Positions 21,652 to 33,650 of a stretch of 64,000 nt of DNA are shown here, one piece after another. Source of the stretch: Protopterus annectens (lineage: Eukaryota > Chordata > Ceratodontiformes > Protopteridae). The notes under the pieces were generated by a model. The model was not told the origin of the DNA. It searched no databases and saw only the letters and a program-made list of their open reading frames with translations. The stretch is from contig NC_056743.1 of NCBI RefSeq assembly GCF_019279795.1, positions 932,449,178 to 932,513,177 of the forward strand, in the 5' to 3' direction. Made by a program: the position numbers and the translations under genes. How positions within the stretch are numbered: the first letter of the stretch is position 1; every line of letters starts with the position of its first letter.

Positions 21652-24600
21652 TTTTCAGGAGAGACCCGAGATGGTATTTCTTCCCCTACTCGTTTCATAC
21701 AAGCATACGGGTACACAATTTAGTGTGGCGCTTCCTGTTTTAGGCAGTTCGGATAAGCAGGAAGTTTGGAGGAGAAGGAAAACGTTACAGTCTGTAATGA
21801 AGAAGAAAATGCTGTTAATCAAACAGCTAAGGAGGCAAACATAATGAAGAATGAATCGGATGATAGGAGGAGAATGGTAAAAAACTGGAAATACAAGAAA
21901 GGCGAGTGAAGGGAAAGAAAAGGGAGATGGAGTAGAAATGCTTCATTTGGAAGACAAGTTTCAACAAAATGTTTTCATCACAGACATTACTGCAGCTGAA
22001 TGTGTTGTTAAAACCCTCTAATCAGGAGGGTTGCAGGATGTTTATTTAAAAGAACTAATGGATTAAAGTGAACCGGAGAGTGAAAAAGTGGCATTGTGAT
22101 AGAATCCAGGAAAACGGATAACAAGAAGAAAAGAAATCCTATGTGCAGACTGTAAAGGAGGATGAAGGAAGAGAATTGAAAATTTCAGAAGTAAAAAAGG
22201 TATTGAGTGAGAATTAGCAACAAAGCAGACAAGTATGAAATATGGGGCAGCATCATAACACCACTGACTATAAAACCCAGAGAGGTAAGCGCTTTCATTT
22301 GTATTGATAAAGAAATGTTTTGAGTCTTTTTTTTGAGGAGGTGCAATATATGGAAACGTTCATTAAATAATATGACAAGAAAAACGACACTAACCCATGG
22401 AATTTGTATGTAATTCAGGCATTCAATAGAGAAGCCAAGAAAAAAGTGTTTATACAATTTCATACAGAGTTATTTAAAAACTGTATGTAGAGATGATGTG
22501 CATGTTACTAAAATATATGACAATAGGAGTTTATGGACTGGAGGGTAGGAATGTGCTGTAATATTGAAAATGCAAAATGAAAAAAAACTGTGCATCTACC
22601 CAATATAATTAAATGTGGAAGGAAGTAAAGGGATGGTGAAATATTGGGAGACAACCAAAGGCACGCTTTTATGTGGTAAAGACGGTAATTTAATAACTGT
22701 GATAAAAGGAAATGTTTTACATATAGCAAATTTGGTAATGAAGCAAAGAAATGTGAGCAAAAATGTATAAAATGTAAAAAGATAGGTTACTCTTGGATTG
22801 ACTATATAATTTTAGAAAATCAAACACAAGAAATAATAGGACAGGACTGGGAAAAGGTTAAACTAGATACTAGAAAAGAAATGCAAAATGAAAAAAAAAT
22901 GAATGAGAAAGATGTAAGAATGGATGTGAGAGAGGGCATAAATGAAACAAAAGGATAAGAGGAGGAGGAAGTTAGTAACTCAAGTGATGGAGAGAAAAAA
23001 TGGGTAAAAGCAAGAAGTAAAAGAAGCTCTATAGGTAAAAGAGCACAAGACAGAAAGCATAAATTTGAAAACAAACAAAAAAAGAAAAGAAAAGGATAAA
23101 AGCAAAGACTTTTCTTTACAGTGAGAGTTGTGGCCATAAATGTTAATAGCTTAAAAAATGTTCATTGTAGACTAGGAGTATTAGAATGGTGAAAAGTGTT
23201 AGATGTGGATGTTTTAGCACTAATAGACATTAAAATAACAGAGGAAAAAAGAACACAAGTCAGTGGTCTGTGGGAAGGTAAAGTAATATGGAACCTAGGT
23301 AGTGAAAAATGTTCATGTATAGCTTGTCTTATGTAAAGAATGCATAGAAATGTTGGATTACACAGTAGTGTTGATTGGAAGAAGAGTAGTACTAAACATA
23401 TAAGAACCAAATTTACAGAATAATCATGCTTTATACATATAGTTTGCAAAAGCAAAGAGAAATTATGTTTAGGAAAATATTGGATTATGTAATAGTGAAC
23501 ATATAAAAAATAGTAATGGGAGACTTCATCTGTGATTTAAGACATAGACGAAAAAAGGGACACGTTAGTTATCTCAGACATAAAAACAATAAGATGTATT
23601 TATGGGAAAACAAGAACTGGACATATGAAAGAAATGTAAGAACTGAAATTGATTATTGTACCGTTTCAGGCAGCCTAAGCATACTGCATCAAGGATGCAA
23701 AATTACAGGGTTCTCAGATCACTTAGCCATATGGATTGAGATTCAAGAGAAAATAAATTACATAAAATAGGTAGAAAAATAAAAAGAATGAATGAATTAG
23801 AGCTGAATAAGGATGTAAAGGATATAATACAACAATTATGGCAAGATCATATAGACATGAGAGAATGTTGTAAAGATTGGGCAAGTTGGATTAGTTTAAA
23901 AGAAAAATACAGAAGAGAACTACTAGCATGGCAGAAGTTTAAAAGATTGCAAGATAATGATGAATTTGTAATCAATTATTTAAAAACATGACAGATAATA
24001 TAGAAGAGTTTATAGAAAAAGAAGGTTGTATGAAATGAATCAAGAAAAACATTAAAAAAGTTATTTAAACAAAGATATTTTCTATAAGGTAGGAAAGAAG
24101 TAGCACTATGCTTAAAATTGTTAAAGAAAAAAGTGAGCCATAGGAGAATTGGAAAAATAAAAAAGGTGATCTTGTGAATGCAAAAAAGAAATCATAGAAA
24201 CAGTCAAAGAGCACATACCGGAAACTTTTTCAATATGTGACATAATAAAAGATAAATGGGAATTAAAAAAGCTAACTGAGAAAGTAAATAAAAATATTGA
24301 AGAGAAAGTAACAACTGAATTTAAAAATGTACTAAAAACAGTGAATATAGAAGCAGCTACAGGCATAGATGCACTCTAATACTTACTGTATAAGAACATG
24401 CAAGATTGGCAAAAATAATATTTTCTAAAAGTAATGAGCAAATGGTTTAAAAATGGAATACATGATGAAAAATATGTCTAGGCGTGATTACATTTATATG
24501 GAAAAGGGGAGAAATGACAGATATAAAAAATCGGAGACCATTAGTGTTCAATAATGTAGATTACACGATTTTCATGAAAGTAATAGAAAAAGAATAGTAA

Positions 24601-25375
24601 GTAAAGCAAATAAACTAACTGAAACAATATTTGGAACAAAATATGAAGGAAGTCAAGAACTTCTGATGGTAATAAGAGAACTTGTAGATGATGTAATAAA
24701 TAGAAAAATGGAATTAAAATTATTAGTAGTAGATGTTAAAGGTTTTGATAAAATTCTGCATAAAACATTATGGAAGATTTTACAAGTAAATAACATAAGC
24801 AATAAGATGTTTTGAAATCAGTAAACAAGGAAAACAAAGTAAGGTTGGTGGTTAATGGATGGTAAGGTTGGTGGTTAATGAATGGTTAAGGAAAATAGTA
24901 GGTTGGTGGTTAATGAATGGTTAAGCAAAATAGTAGAATTAAAAAGTGGTATTAAACAAGGATGCCCAACAAATAGCTTTTTATTTGCCATAATTATGAA
25001 TGCAGTACTCACTAAATGAAATCTAATACTAGAGAAAGCAAAATATCAAACACCAGAAGGAATTCAAATTCCAGTGATATTTACATATGCGGATATAGTA
25101 ATAGCAGTTAAAAATATAGAATGGATGAGTATAGCTATAGAAACGCTCAATAAACAATTAAAAATGCTAGGATTAACTATTAATCAAGAGAAAATTAAAA
25201 GATTAGATTTTTCGGAAGAAATAAAAGGCATTAAGTTTAACAAAGATGAAATAGAAATTCTAGGAATAAAGTTTGGAACTGAACAACTGAGAGAAAAACA
25301 ATGGAAAGAAATGATAGTTAAAATAAGAACCATTTGTATATTTTGGAGAGCATTCAAACTCGTACAGAAATGAAT
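21652..25375 (+). mobile_element. Zinc-knuckle/APE LINE, copy 1, 5' two-thirds (eroded)
   Basis: Non-LTR retrotransposon, probably L1/Tx1-like (clade uncertain). An ORF1 relic ends in remnants of three CCHC zinc knuckles near 22676-22805 (CGKDG.., CGKFG.., CKK.GHSW). ORF2 starts near 23120 with the APE-endonuclease opening VVAINVNSL. The GDFxCDLRxRRK box lies near 23518 and the endonuclease ends SDHLAIWIEIQ near 23716-23750. RT pieces are FIWKRGEM (24490), DVKGFDKILHKTLWKILQ, QGCPTNSFLFAIIMNAV and a degenerate YADI for YADD near 25083. Many stops. The same order of blocks recurs in copy 2. Confidence 0.72.
24834..24936. repeat. Short tandem repeat inside LINE copy 1
   Basis: Three units of about 20-45 bases built on GGTTGGTGGTTAATGAATGG, lying in the RT region where copy 2 has a single unit (GGTGGTTGGTTAGG). 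It is a local expansion within the dead element. Confidence 0.75.
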
Positions 25376-26029
25376 TCATCCTCATGTCTTGGTGAGTACT
25401 TTCGAAAGGTGGATCCTATTTTTCACAAAATCTCACCAAGATGACACTGATGTAGACTGTATTTATATAGTATATATCATGTACAGAAGTAGGTTAAAAA
25501 TTAAAAAAGATAGCTGGGTGCACAAGACCCAAGATAAAGAAGTGCCCAGTCCTGGTAGGCACACTGGTGTCAGGACTGGAAAAGATGAAAGTGTAGAATC
25601 CACAAAATACAGAAACATTCATGCAATGGGGCCAGACCCAAGGGGAGGATGCCCCCCCCCCCGTTGTAAGAGGTAGTAGTCCACAAAAAAGTCACAAAGA
25701 CTGATAGGCCAAAGAAGAGCCATAAAGATTATAAAGTGGACTATTGAGGAAAATAAAGAAATTATGTGTTGTTACTATTGTGCAAAAAACCCAGAATTTC
25801 CAGACACAAGATCTACAAAACGATTAAGAGAGAAATTGTAGGAAAGAAAAATATTTCTACAAGAAAAACTGTCGGAAGCTTCAGATAAAAATTTGTATTC
25901 ATTAATACAACAGATTTGTGAAAAACAGTATATAGATCAAGAAACTTTGATCTGTTTGGAAAAAGAAGCAAGTGAGGAAGTGCGAAAATATAAACAAAAC
26001 CTAGAGATTTTTGAAAAGTATAAAAAAAG

Positions 26030-26300
26030 AAATATGGACATGTGAAAGAAAGAGATTAGATATGGCCCGATATTTATGCAAAGGAGAAAGCCAAATTATT
26101 CAATATAAAGAAGGCAGCCCCAAAGATATTTGAAGAGAAATACAGGCAAAGGCATCCAGATATAGAAAATTTCACAGTAAGAAAAAAAATATCACAAAGA
26201 GGGAATGTAGAAAATAAAATTAGTAAAGTAAAAGTTAATAAATAGAAGTTGAAGTTATGGAGTGCCTGCAAAGTGAAGGATTTGGTGTAGAAGGTCTAAC
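26030..26300 (+). repeat. First unit of a ~340-bp tandem duplication in the R4-like LINE
   Basis: About 270 bases beginning ATATGGACATGTGAAAG match 26372-26640 in the same order (YAKEKA, IFEEKYRQR, ENFT, then the stretch ending in the GTGAAGGATT core). The second unit keeps the longer open frame. The duplication lies in the N-terminal domain of the element. Confidence 0.8.
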
Positions 26301-26371
26301 ACTGGTTACATCACAGCATGATGGAGTGAGTCCCCAAAGTAAGGAGAAGCAGCAGATATGGAGACATCAGA

Positions 26372-26640
26372 AGACGAAATATGGACATGTAAAAGAAATA
26401 GAGATTTAATATGGTGTAATATTTATGCAAAGGAGAAGGCAAAACTAACCAATACAAAAAGAGCAGCACCAAATATATTTGAAGAGAAATACAGGCAAAG
26501 GAATCTGGACATGGAAAACTTTACAATACAAAAAATAAGAAGACAAAGAGGAAAAGTAAAAAGGAGATTAGTAATGGAGAAGTTAAGAAATAGAAATTGA
26601 GGTTATGGAGTACCTGTGACGTGAAGGATTCAGTGTAGAA
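26372..26640 (+). repeat. Second unit of the tandem duplication
   Basis: Matches 26030-26300 at an offset of about 342 bp with scattered substitutions and small indels. Its open frame (26358-26600) still reads through NIYAKEKAKLTNTKRAAPN. Confidence 0.8.
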
Positions 26641-29600
26641 AATTTAATTCAGAAAGCACCACAACAGGATAGAATAATGAATATCCAGCCTAAGTGGAAG
26701 CCAGTGGAATGGGAAGTAATTGGTCAGGTGCCATATGAAGATATTTTGGAGCTTTCCACAGGAAATCAGTATAAACATTCACTTGAAGCTGGACAGCAAG
26801 GGAAAGAACAGTTTCCTGCAGCCAATGTTGAGGTGCGATATGCCAGTGAGTTCCCATAAGACAGAGCAACGGATGGCACAGGATGAAATTGAAGAGAATC
26901 TGCCACAGGAAGATGCTATAGAACTGTCTATAGAATGCCCACAGGAAATGGAAAACAAAAAAATGTGCCCTCATTTTAGAAGAAAAGGAACTAAGGGAAG
27001 AGTTGATTGATTTATTAGACATAGACATATTAAGATCAATGAAAGAAATAGACTGCAGGAGGTCAATAAAACCTCAAAAGTCAGAAGTCTGATAAAACAA
27101 ATGACCACAGTAATGAGGACTGTCCATGGAGATCCATGCGATAAAACGGAAGTAAACAGGATATATTACTCTGCAGCTAAATTAATAACTGATAAAGTTC
27201 TACCACTAGAACACAGGGTAGTAAGGGAAAGGAAGGGGAGAAATAAAATTTGATCCTGAAGTATCAAACAGAGAAAACTATAAAGCAATTAAGATGTGTC
27301 ACTTTTAGAGGAATATAGAAGAGAGAACAGATCAGCAAAATTACTAACAAAGATAGATATGATAAAAGCAATGTGCAGTATTAGAACAGACCAGGATCTA
27401 TCATGCACTATTGCAAATAAACTAAAAATCCCAACACAAGCAGAAAAACTTAGAAGATATACAGATAAATATAAAGGAAAAGTACAAAATAAGCAATTTA
27501 TTGAAGACCCAAAAACGTTTTTTTTAGAGAACTGGGAAACAAAGGTAAAAGGAATTGAAAGACCACCCAAAAAAGAAATAGACATTTTGGAGAAGTGTCT
27601 ATGAAGATCCTGTTGAACATAGGAAAGATGCTAAATGGATAGAAGAAGTAAAAGAATAAGTTTATTGGTACAGGATATGAAATTGGATGAAGCAACAGCC
27701 AGAGAGATTGAAACGAAGTTAAGAAAAGCCTCTAATTGGAAAACCCCAGGCCCAGATGCAGTACCTAACTTTTGGTTAAAAGTATTAATATCATAACAAG
27801 ATTTAGACAGGAGTAAGAACTATTTATATGCACACCTTGAACAGACACCAACCTGGATAACAATAGGAAAAACAGTGCTCCTACTTGAGTGAACCTGTAA
27901 GCTACCTTAAAAATTACAGAACAATAACTTGCCTTCCGATGATCTATAAACTATACACGAGAATTGATGCTGACAGAGTTTATAGTCATTTAGAAGAAAA
28001 CTCAATTATAGCAATGGAACAAAAGGGCAATAAAAGAAAGTCATATGGAACAAAAATTAATTTGTTGTTAAAAGTCATAGTGGAGAATTGTAAAAAAGGG
28101 AAGAATTTAAATATGGCATGGAATGACTACAAAAAAGCATTTCATAGTATCCTACATTCATGGATAAGAGAGTGCTTTAAAAATATATATGATGCACCCT
28201 ACACTGATCAACTACATTACATTGACCATGAAACAGTGGCAGACCACTTTGAAATTAAGCCATGATAAAGGACAAATTATTATTCCAGGGATAAAAATTC
28301 AAAGGGGGATATTCCAGGGTGACTCTGTCACCACTATTCTGCCTTGCCCATAACCCATTAAGCTGTGTACTTAACAGTTTAGGCCAAGGCTATAATTTGG
28401 CTCCTAGAAAACAACAGTGTAAAGACTTTTCATCTTCTCTTTGTCGATAATTTAAAATTGTATGGCTCATCAGGTGGAGGAACTGAAAGTATAACTGCAA
28501 GCTGCCAAACCTTTTTCAGATGATATAAGAATGTCATTTGGTCTTGATAAATGCGAAAAAGCAACCTTTAAAGCAGGAAAACTGCAGCACCAGGAAAACA
28601 TCAATTTGGGACAAGAATACAATATAAAAGAACTTGGGCAAGAGGGAGTGTATAAATATTTGGGAATTGATGCATCAACAATAAAACATGAACAAATGCA
28701 AATAAAACTTAGGAATGTTTTAGAGGACTTAAATTAATCCTGAAAACAGCATTGACATCTAGGAAAAAAATCCAAGCTATAAACCAATTTGCTCTTCCTG
28801 TCCTAACTTACAGTTTTGAAGTGACTGACTGGCCCCAAAACGTGTTGGATGGATTAGACAGGAAAACATGAAGGATGCTTCATGCTCACCAAATGATTTA
28901 TAAAAATCATTGCATACCAAGATTATATATTCCCCATTCTGAAGGAGGGATGGGCCTCCCTGAAATTGATTACATGTATAGATCTGCAATTGTGGGACTC
29001 CACACATCTGCTGATCTCACATGATCCAGACATAGTGAACGTTTTGAAACACGAGGAGAATAAATCTAAGATTACTTCTCTGCTTAGTCTAGCAGAAGCA
29101 CATCGGCATCAAGCAGGAATGGAAATCAAACCAGAAGTAGATAAAAATCAGGCAGCAATGGAATGTCCCAAAACAAAAGAAAGTTTAAGGTGAAGGACCA
29201 GATGAGAAGGCAAGAAATGTAGAAAATGCATAAATATAGCTGCAAGTGTAAAAAACTTATGGAAGAACCTCATGTTGATAAGGAACGAATGCAGGAATGG
29301 TTAAGGAGAGGCGAATTCAAACCAAGAGATGAAAAGTTAATATTGGCAGCACAGGATAGTGGGCTACGTACATGTTGGTTTACAAAGTCAATTGGGACTC
29401 CACGTGGGCGAAACAGACAAATGTAGGTTTTGTAAAACAGAATTGGAAATAGTTGCACACCTCGTTGCTGGTTGCGACATACTAATGGCAGAAGGACTGT
29501 ATACGGAAAGGCATAATAATGTGGCAAGACTATTGCACTAGAGATTGTGCATACATTATGATACTTAAGTGGCTGAAAAACATTGGAAACATGAGCCGCA

Positions 29601-29699
29601 AAGCATCATAGAAAATGATGAAGTTTATATCACATGCATATTTACCAGGCTGTTGAGTGGTGATTCATCACTGGGACAAAGCAGAAATTCCCTAAGACT

Positions 29700-30928
29700 C
29701 CAAGAGCAGAATAAGTTATTTCTTATATTTATTTAAATTAATTGTACTTCTTTAACACTTATAATTGTGCTATACAGCTAATCTACTACATTTTGCACTG
29801 TTTCACTGCATTTGTGTACTGATTTATACTGTTTTAACTGTATTTTTCATTGCTAGATAATGTTTCATTACTATAATTGCATTTTTACTGAATTACTTAA
29901 CTGTAAACTGCTTTTTCATACTGAGAGTTGTATTTTCTGTTTGTGAGTTCGCTATCTGTACGTTTTTTTGTGAGATTTCTTTGTTCTAGTCCGGTAGCGT
30001 AGTCTGGATAGAGGCTTGCTATTTGTTTGTTCTGATTTCATGCCAAGGAGTGTATCATATAACTGATTTGTTTGTAGTTAAAAGCATTCTCTAGAGTCTC
30101 CTTGGTCCTTTATCTGTTTAAAACTTTCATTTAGTGGCTCACTGCTGTTTTTCTGCTGTGATAAACATTTCTGTAGTGTTTTCTGCCTAATAGTGTAGCT
30201 AGTAGCTGTAATTGTTTCCCACCCACCCTGCCTATTGGTGTATTGTTCTTGTACTTGGTGGCTTTGCAGTTGCCCGCCCCTACTGTAAATTTGATCTGGG
30301 ACACTCCTCCCAGTTTAGTGTCATTAGCTCATTCTCCCTAATACAGAGAGGACATTTGAGAAAGCCAACCCACTTAGGTTCTTAACCTTGAATTATCTTC
30401 TGTTCCTGCTTTCTCCCGCTTCACTTGAATTAAAAAATAAAAAATAAAAACTTTGCTAGAATCTCCTTGTGTTCTGACTGAGTTTGCTTCTCTGCTGATA
30501 CGTATATTTTTTGGCATTTTTTAACTGTTCAGATTTGAATAAACAATAATTGAATTCAGTTCAGAAAAAAAACTCTAAGCTGGTTTCCTGCCTTTCCTGT
30601 AACTAGCCTTCTAACTTGTCAGTGGGAGAGGTAAGCACTAAGCAGTCTGTCTACTACAAGAGGAGTGGTTTCTGGCCCAGAAAATTGTAGTTTATTGGCC
30701 ATTTGGGCAGTTTTTCCATCTCTTTCAACTTCTGGTTTTAAAGTCCGCATTTGCGCTAGTTTCCCATCTTTCCTGTAACTAGTCTAGTCCAGATACAGAT
30801 TTGCTGTATCCAGGACTGTTTGTAAGCTTCTGAGCCCCCCAAGCCTTTCTGTGTTGGAGGGAAGCCTTCTAGCTTGTCAGTGGGAATGGTAAGCACTAGG
30901 TAGTCTATCTACAACAAAAAGCTAAAAC
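29700..30928. other. Unassigned segment with internal direct repeats
   Basis: No coding similarity. A unit containing CTTCTARCTTGTCAGTGGGA followed by GGTAAGCACTAGG-like sequence occurs at about 30607-30660 and again at 30867-30915, and a TTTCCTGTAACTAG segment occurs at 30593 and 30770. It may be the untranslated 5' region of the L2-like element that starts coding at 30929. Confidence 0.45.
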
Positions 30929-31706
30929 TCATTCCACACCTTTCTGCACCAGAACTTGGACCGAAGCTCCAAAGGCGGTGGTGTTTCCATATTCATAAAG
31001 GATGCACACATCTCCAGACTGGTACCCCAGCATAACACATCAGAGATATTTCAGGTGCAGCTAACATTGGATAAGACAGTGATTCAGGTCGTAGCCTGGT
31101 CCCCAACCATTTCCCAAGACTCACACTCCACGTTCCTAAGCACCCTGGAGAATATTAGGGTCCATCCTAACACACTAATACTGGGCGATTTCAACTACCC
31201 CCTCCATTAACTGGGAAAACTACTCATACCAATACACTTGCCCAACATTTCCTGGAATTCATTAATTCCAATGCCCTGCACCAGTTCATTCTTATCCCCA
31301 TTAGAGGTAGCAACATCCTTGTCCTGGTCATTACTAACATGGGAGACCGTTGCTCTACACCGATAGTCATTTCTTCCCTGGTTAGATCCGACCACAAACT
31401 AATCAACTTGGAAATCCACCCCCCCCCCGCGCAAAGGTAACCATCATGAAAAACGTCTCCAAATCTAACTTTGAGCTCTTAAAAACAGAGGTGGCTAACT
31501 TCACAGCACCCATGCAAATGGAGACTAGTTGTATGACCGCCAAATTGATACACCAATGCACTGTATGAACATGTACACAAATGCATGGATCTCGCCATAC
31601 CCAATAGAACCAAGACACTCTCCTCCAAAAAAAGGAAGCCATTCTGGTGGTCCCCTGGCATAAACAAACTCTACAGCACAAGATTGCACATTTCGCAAAT
31701 GTTTGC
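30929..31706 (+). mobile_element. L2/CR1-like LINE fragment: endonuclease domain
   Basis: APE-type endonuclease of an L2/CR1-group element: DRSSKGGGVSIFIKDAH (near 30956), then TLILGDFNYP (31171), a frameshift, RGSNILVLVITN-like sequence and the SDHK box (SSLVRSDHKLINLE, near 31370-31410). A C run at 31421-31428 follows. Flanking LINE copy 1 sequence resumes near 31707, so this piece is 3'-truncated. Confidence 0.65.
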
Positions 31707-31965
31707 ATGATTCCATTAACGTATGAAAAATAATTAATGTAATTTGTGCATTCATATGGGGATCAAGACTTAACCATATTAAAAGAGGCATTGTTTATAT
31801 AAACAGCAAAGGAGGAGGGTTGAATTTAATACATCCAATTGTATATATATTTTCACTAAACTTGTATGAAGTATTAATAGGAATGCAAGATAAAGAAAAA
31901 TTGACAAGAATGATAGAAGAAAAACATAAAAATAAAATAAAATTTAAATTTAAACATAAAATTTG
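31707..31965 (+). mobile_element. LINE copy 1 fragment (RT thumb region)
   Basis: Reads FIWGSRLNHIKRG and LNLIHPIVYIFSLNLYEVL, aligning with copy 2 at 39795-39930 (FIWASKLNLIKRG, FFNPIVHAASLNLYKV). This shows that the 25376-31706 block is an insertion into copy 1. Confidence 0.7.
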
Positions 31966-32925
31966 ACATTCACATATCCATGACCATAAAAAAGTCCACA
32001 AAAAACTAGGAGCGTTATACAGAAATAAGCAACTTCTCACCAAAGCAGCAAAGATTTCAATAGCAAATTTCCACCTTATCTCCACCCTACTTTATGCCTC
32101 TCTAATATATACCAACCTAAGGCAATGTGATCTAAACAAGCTAGAGACCTGCTACAACAAAATCGCCAAATTCGCCACAGGGGCATCCTACCATAGTCAC
32201 CACTGTCTCTCACTTGCTGAACTGGGCTGGCTTGAACTCCCTCACCTCCTTCAATGGTATCAACTCTCACTCGCCCACAAACTAGTAAACCATCCACTAA
32301 ATATCCCATCCCTCCAGAATCTACTCCAAACCTATCGCACCACCAGACCACTAAGATCCAGCAATAAAAATCACTTGCAGATCACTAAAGCCAATAACTC
32401 TGCTTGTGAAGCACTATTCTCTTGCACCATAGCCAAATTATGGAACTCCCTCCCACCCACAATTACCTCCATACCATCATGCACCCACTTCAAAACTTTA
32501 CTAAAAGCGCACCTAAAAACATGCTGGCTATGCCCTTGCAACTCCCACTCTAATATCACCTACCCCATCAAAGCACTACCTTTCTTTCCACTCCACTAAC
32601 TACCTTACTTATAGCAAGCTCAAATGCTCATAAGCCTAGTACTTATTATACAGCAGGAATTTCTTATTGTAACATTTGTTAATGTCTGTTATGTACTTCA
32701 CAGATAAAGATTCTAGTTGTCTACTGATGTACTATGTTCTTCATCTGTAAATATGTTGTAAGTAATTGCTATGTAAATTGTTAATCGCTATGTAATCCAA
32801 TGTAACTACTGTCTGTTTATTTTAACTGTGGAGCTTTTCTCCCCGGGCCTCCGCTAAAAATGGACATACGTCCAGTCGGACACTCCCGGTCAACAAATAT
32901 AAATAAATAAATTAAAATAAAGAAA
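31966..32925 (+). mobile_element. L2/CR1-like LINE 3' end
   Basis: C-terminal RT-side domain: KKLGALYRNKQLL, LIYTNLRQCDL, ELGWLELPHLLQWYQLSLAHKL, AKLWNSLPPTITSIPS. Stop near 32597. The 3' untranslated region contains a GGCCTCCGCT...GGTCAACAAATA stretch and ends in an AAAT-type tail (32899-32925). LINE copy 1 resumes after the tail. Confidence 0.68.
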
Positions 32926-33650
32926 TCTGTGAAAAACGTAAATGCTTGAAAAGAAGTAAAAAAAAAAGTTTTATTGTTATAAAATTATATCAAGAGAAAA
33001 TATTATGGAAATTGATATAGGAAACAGAAAAAGACATGGTATAAGAATATAACGGAGAAAATTGTTATATTTATCCTTGGAAACACATAGGTGAAGAAAA
33101 AGTCAAAGCAATAAAAGTAAGAATGAAGAAATGAAAAAGTATGTAGAATGTGCAGATTTCTTATGGAGATTATCAATAAGTAAACTCCCAGTTAAAACAA
33201 ATACGCCATATAAAGCAAAAAAGGCAGAGTTTGTATTTATTGTGGGGAGTTCAAAATAGCTGAACATGTTTTTATAAAGTATAAAAGGGTATATAAATTG
33301 TGGAAAGAAACATATGAGAAAGGACACTTAAATTATTTAAAAAATATAAAATGTATAAGTAGAGACATGATCACATATGGACATCATGAAAATGCAAAAC
33401 CAGAGAATATAAACAAACTGGATGAAAAGTTATTTTGTATAATATGGATTGAAGAGTTAATGAAGTAAAATACTACGGAAAATGGTTATCAGACATTTTT
33501 AAGAAAGTAAGCTTTTGGTTGTGGAGAAAGGAGTTGGGAGAGTAAAAATTTGAAAAGCTAAAAATAGATATATGTAATGTTCATGTTGTAAATATTGCGA
33601 ATATGTTATGAAAATTGTATAAAATGTACATACTCTATTTGTGGATTTTA
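32926..33650 (+). mobile_element. LINE copy 1, 3' end
   Basis: Last part of copy 1: FLWRLSISKLPVKTNTPY (33158), then a Cys/His motif (CIYCGEFKIAEHVFIKC when read across one frame change, near 33235-33285), matching copy 2 at 40205-40340. Nothing intact. Confidence 0.62.

Larger units (their letters stand above)
25690..29700 (+). mobile_element. R4/Dong-like LINE with restriction-like endonuclease (eroded)
   Basis: Inserted in LINE copy 1. It has R4-type N-terminal blocks (EENKEIMCCYYCAK, near 25745; DLIWCNIYAKEKA, near 26406), one of them tandemly duplicated. A Lys/Glu-rich linker follows, then RT with KTPGPDAVPNFWLK (27740), NYRTITCLPMIYKLYTR (27915), WNDYKKAFHSILHSW, a frame-broken GDSLSPLFCLALNPLS (28330), MSFGLDKCEK (28531) and YKYLGID. 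The C-terminal zinc-like CRFCKTELEIVAHLVAGC (29421) and ENDEVYI match the restriction-like-endonuclease end of this group. Frameshifts and stops throughout. About 25390-25690 may be its 5' leader. Confidence 0.7.
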
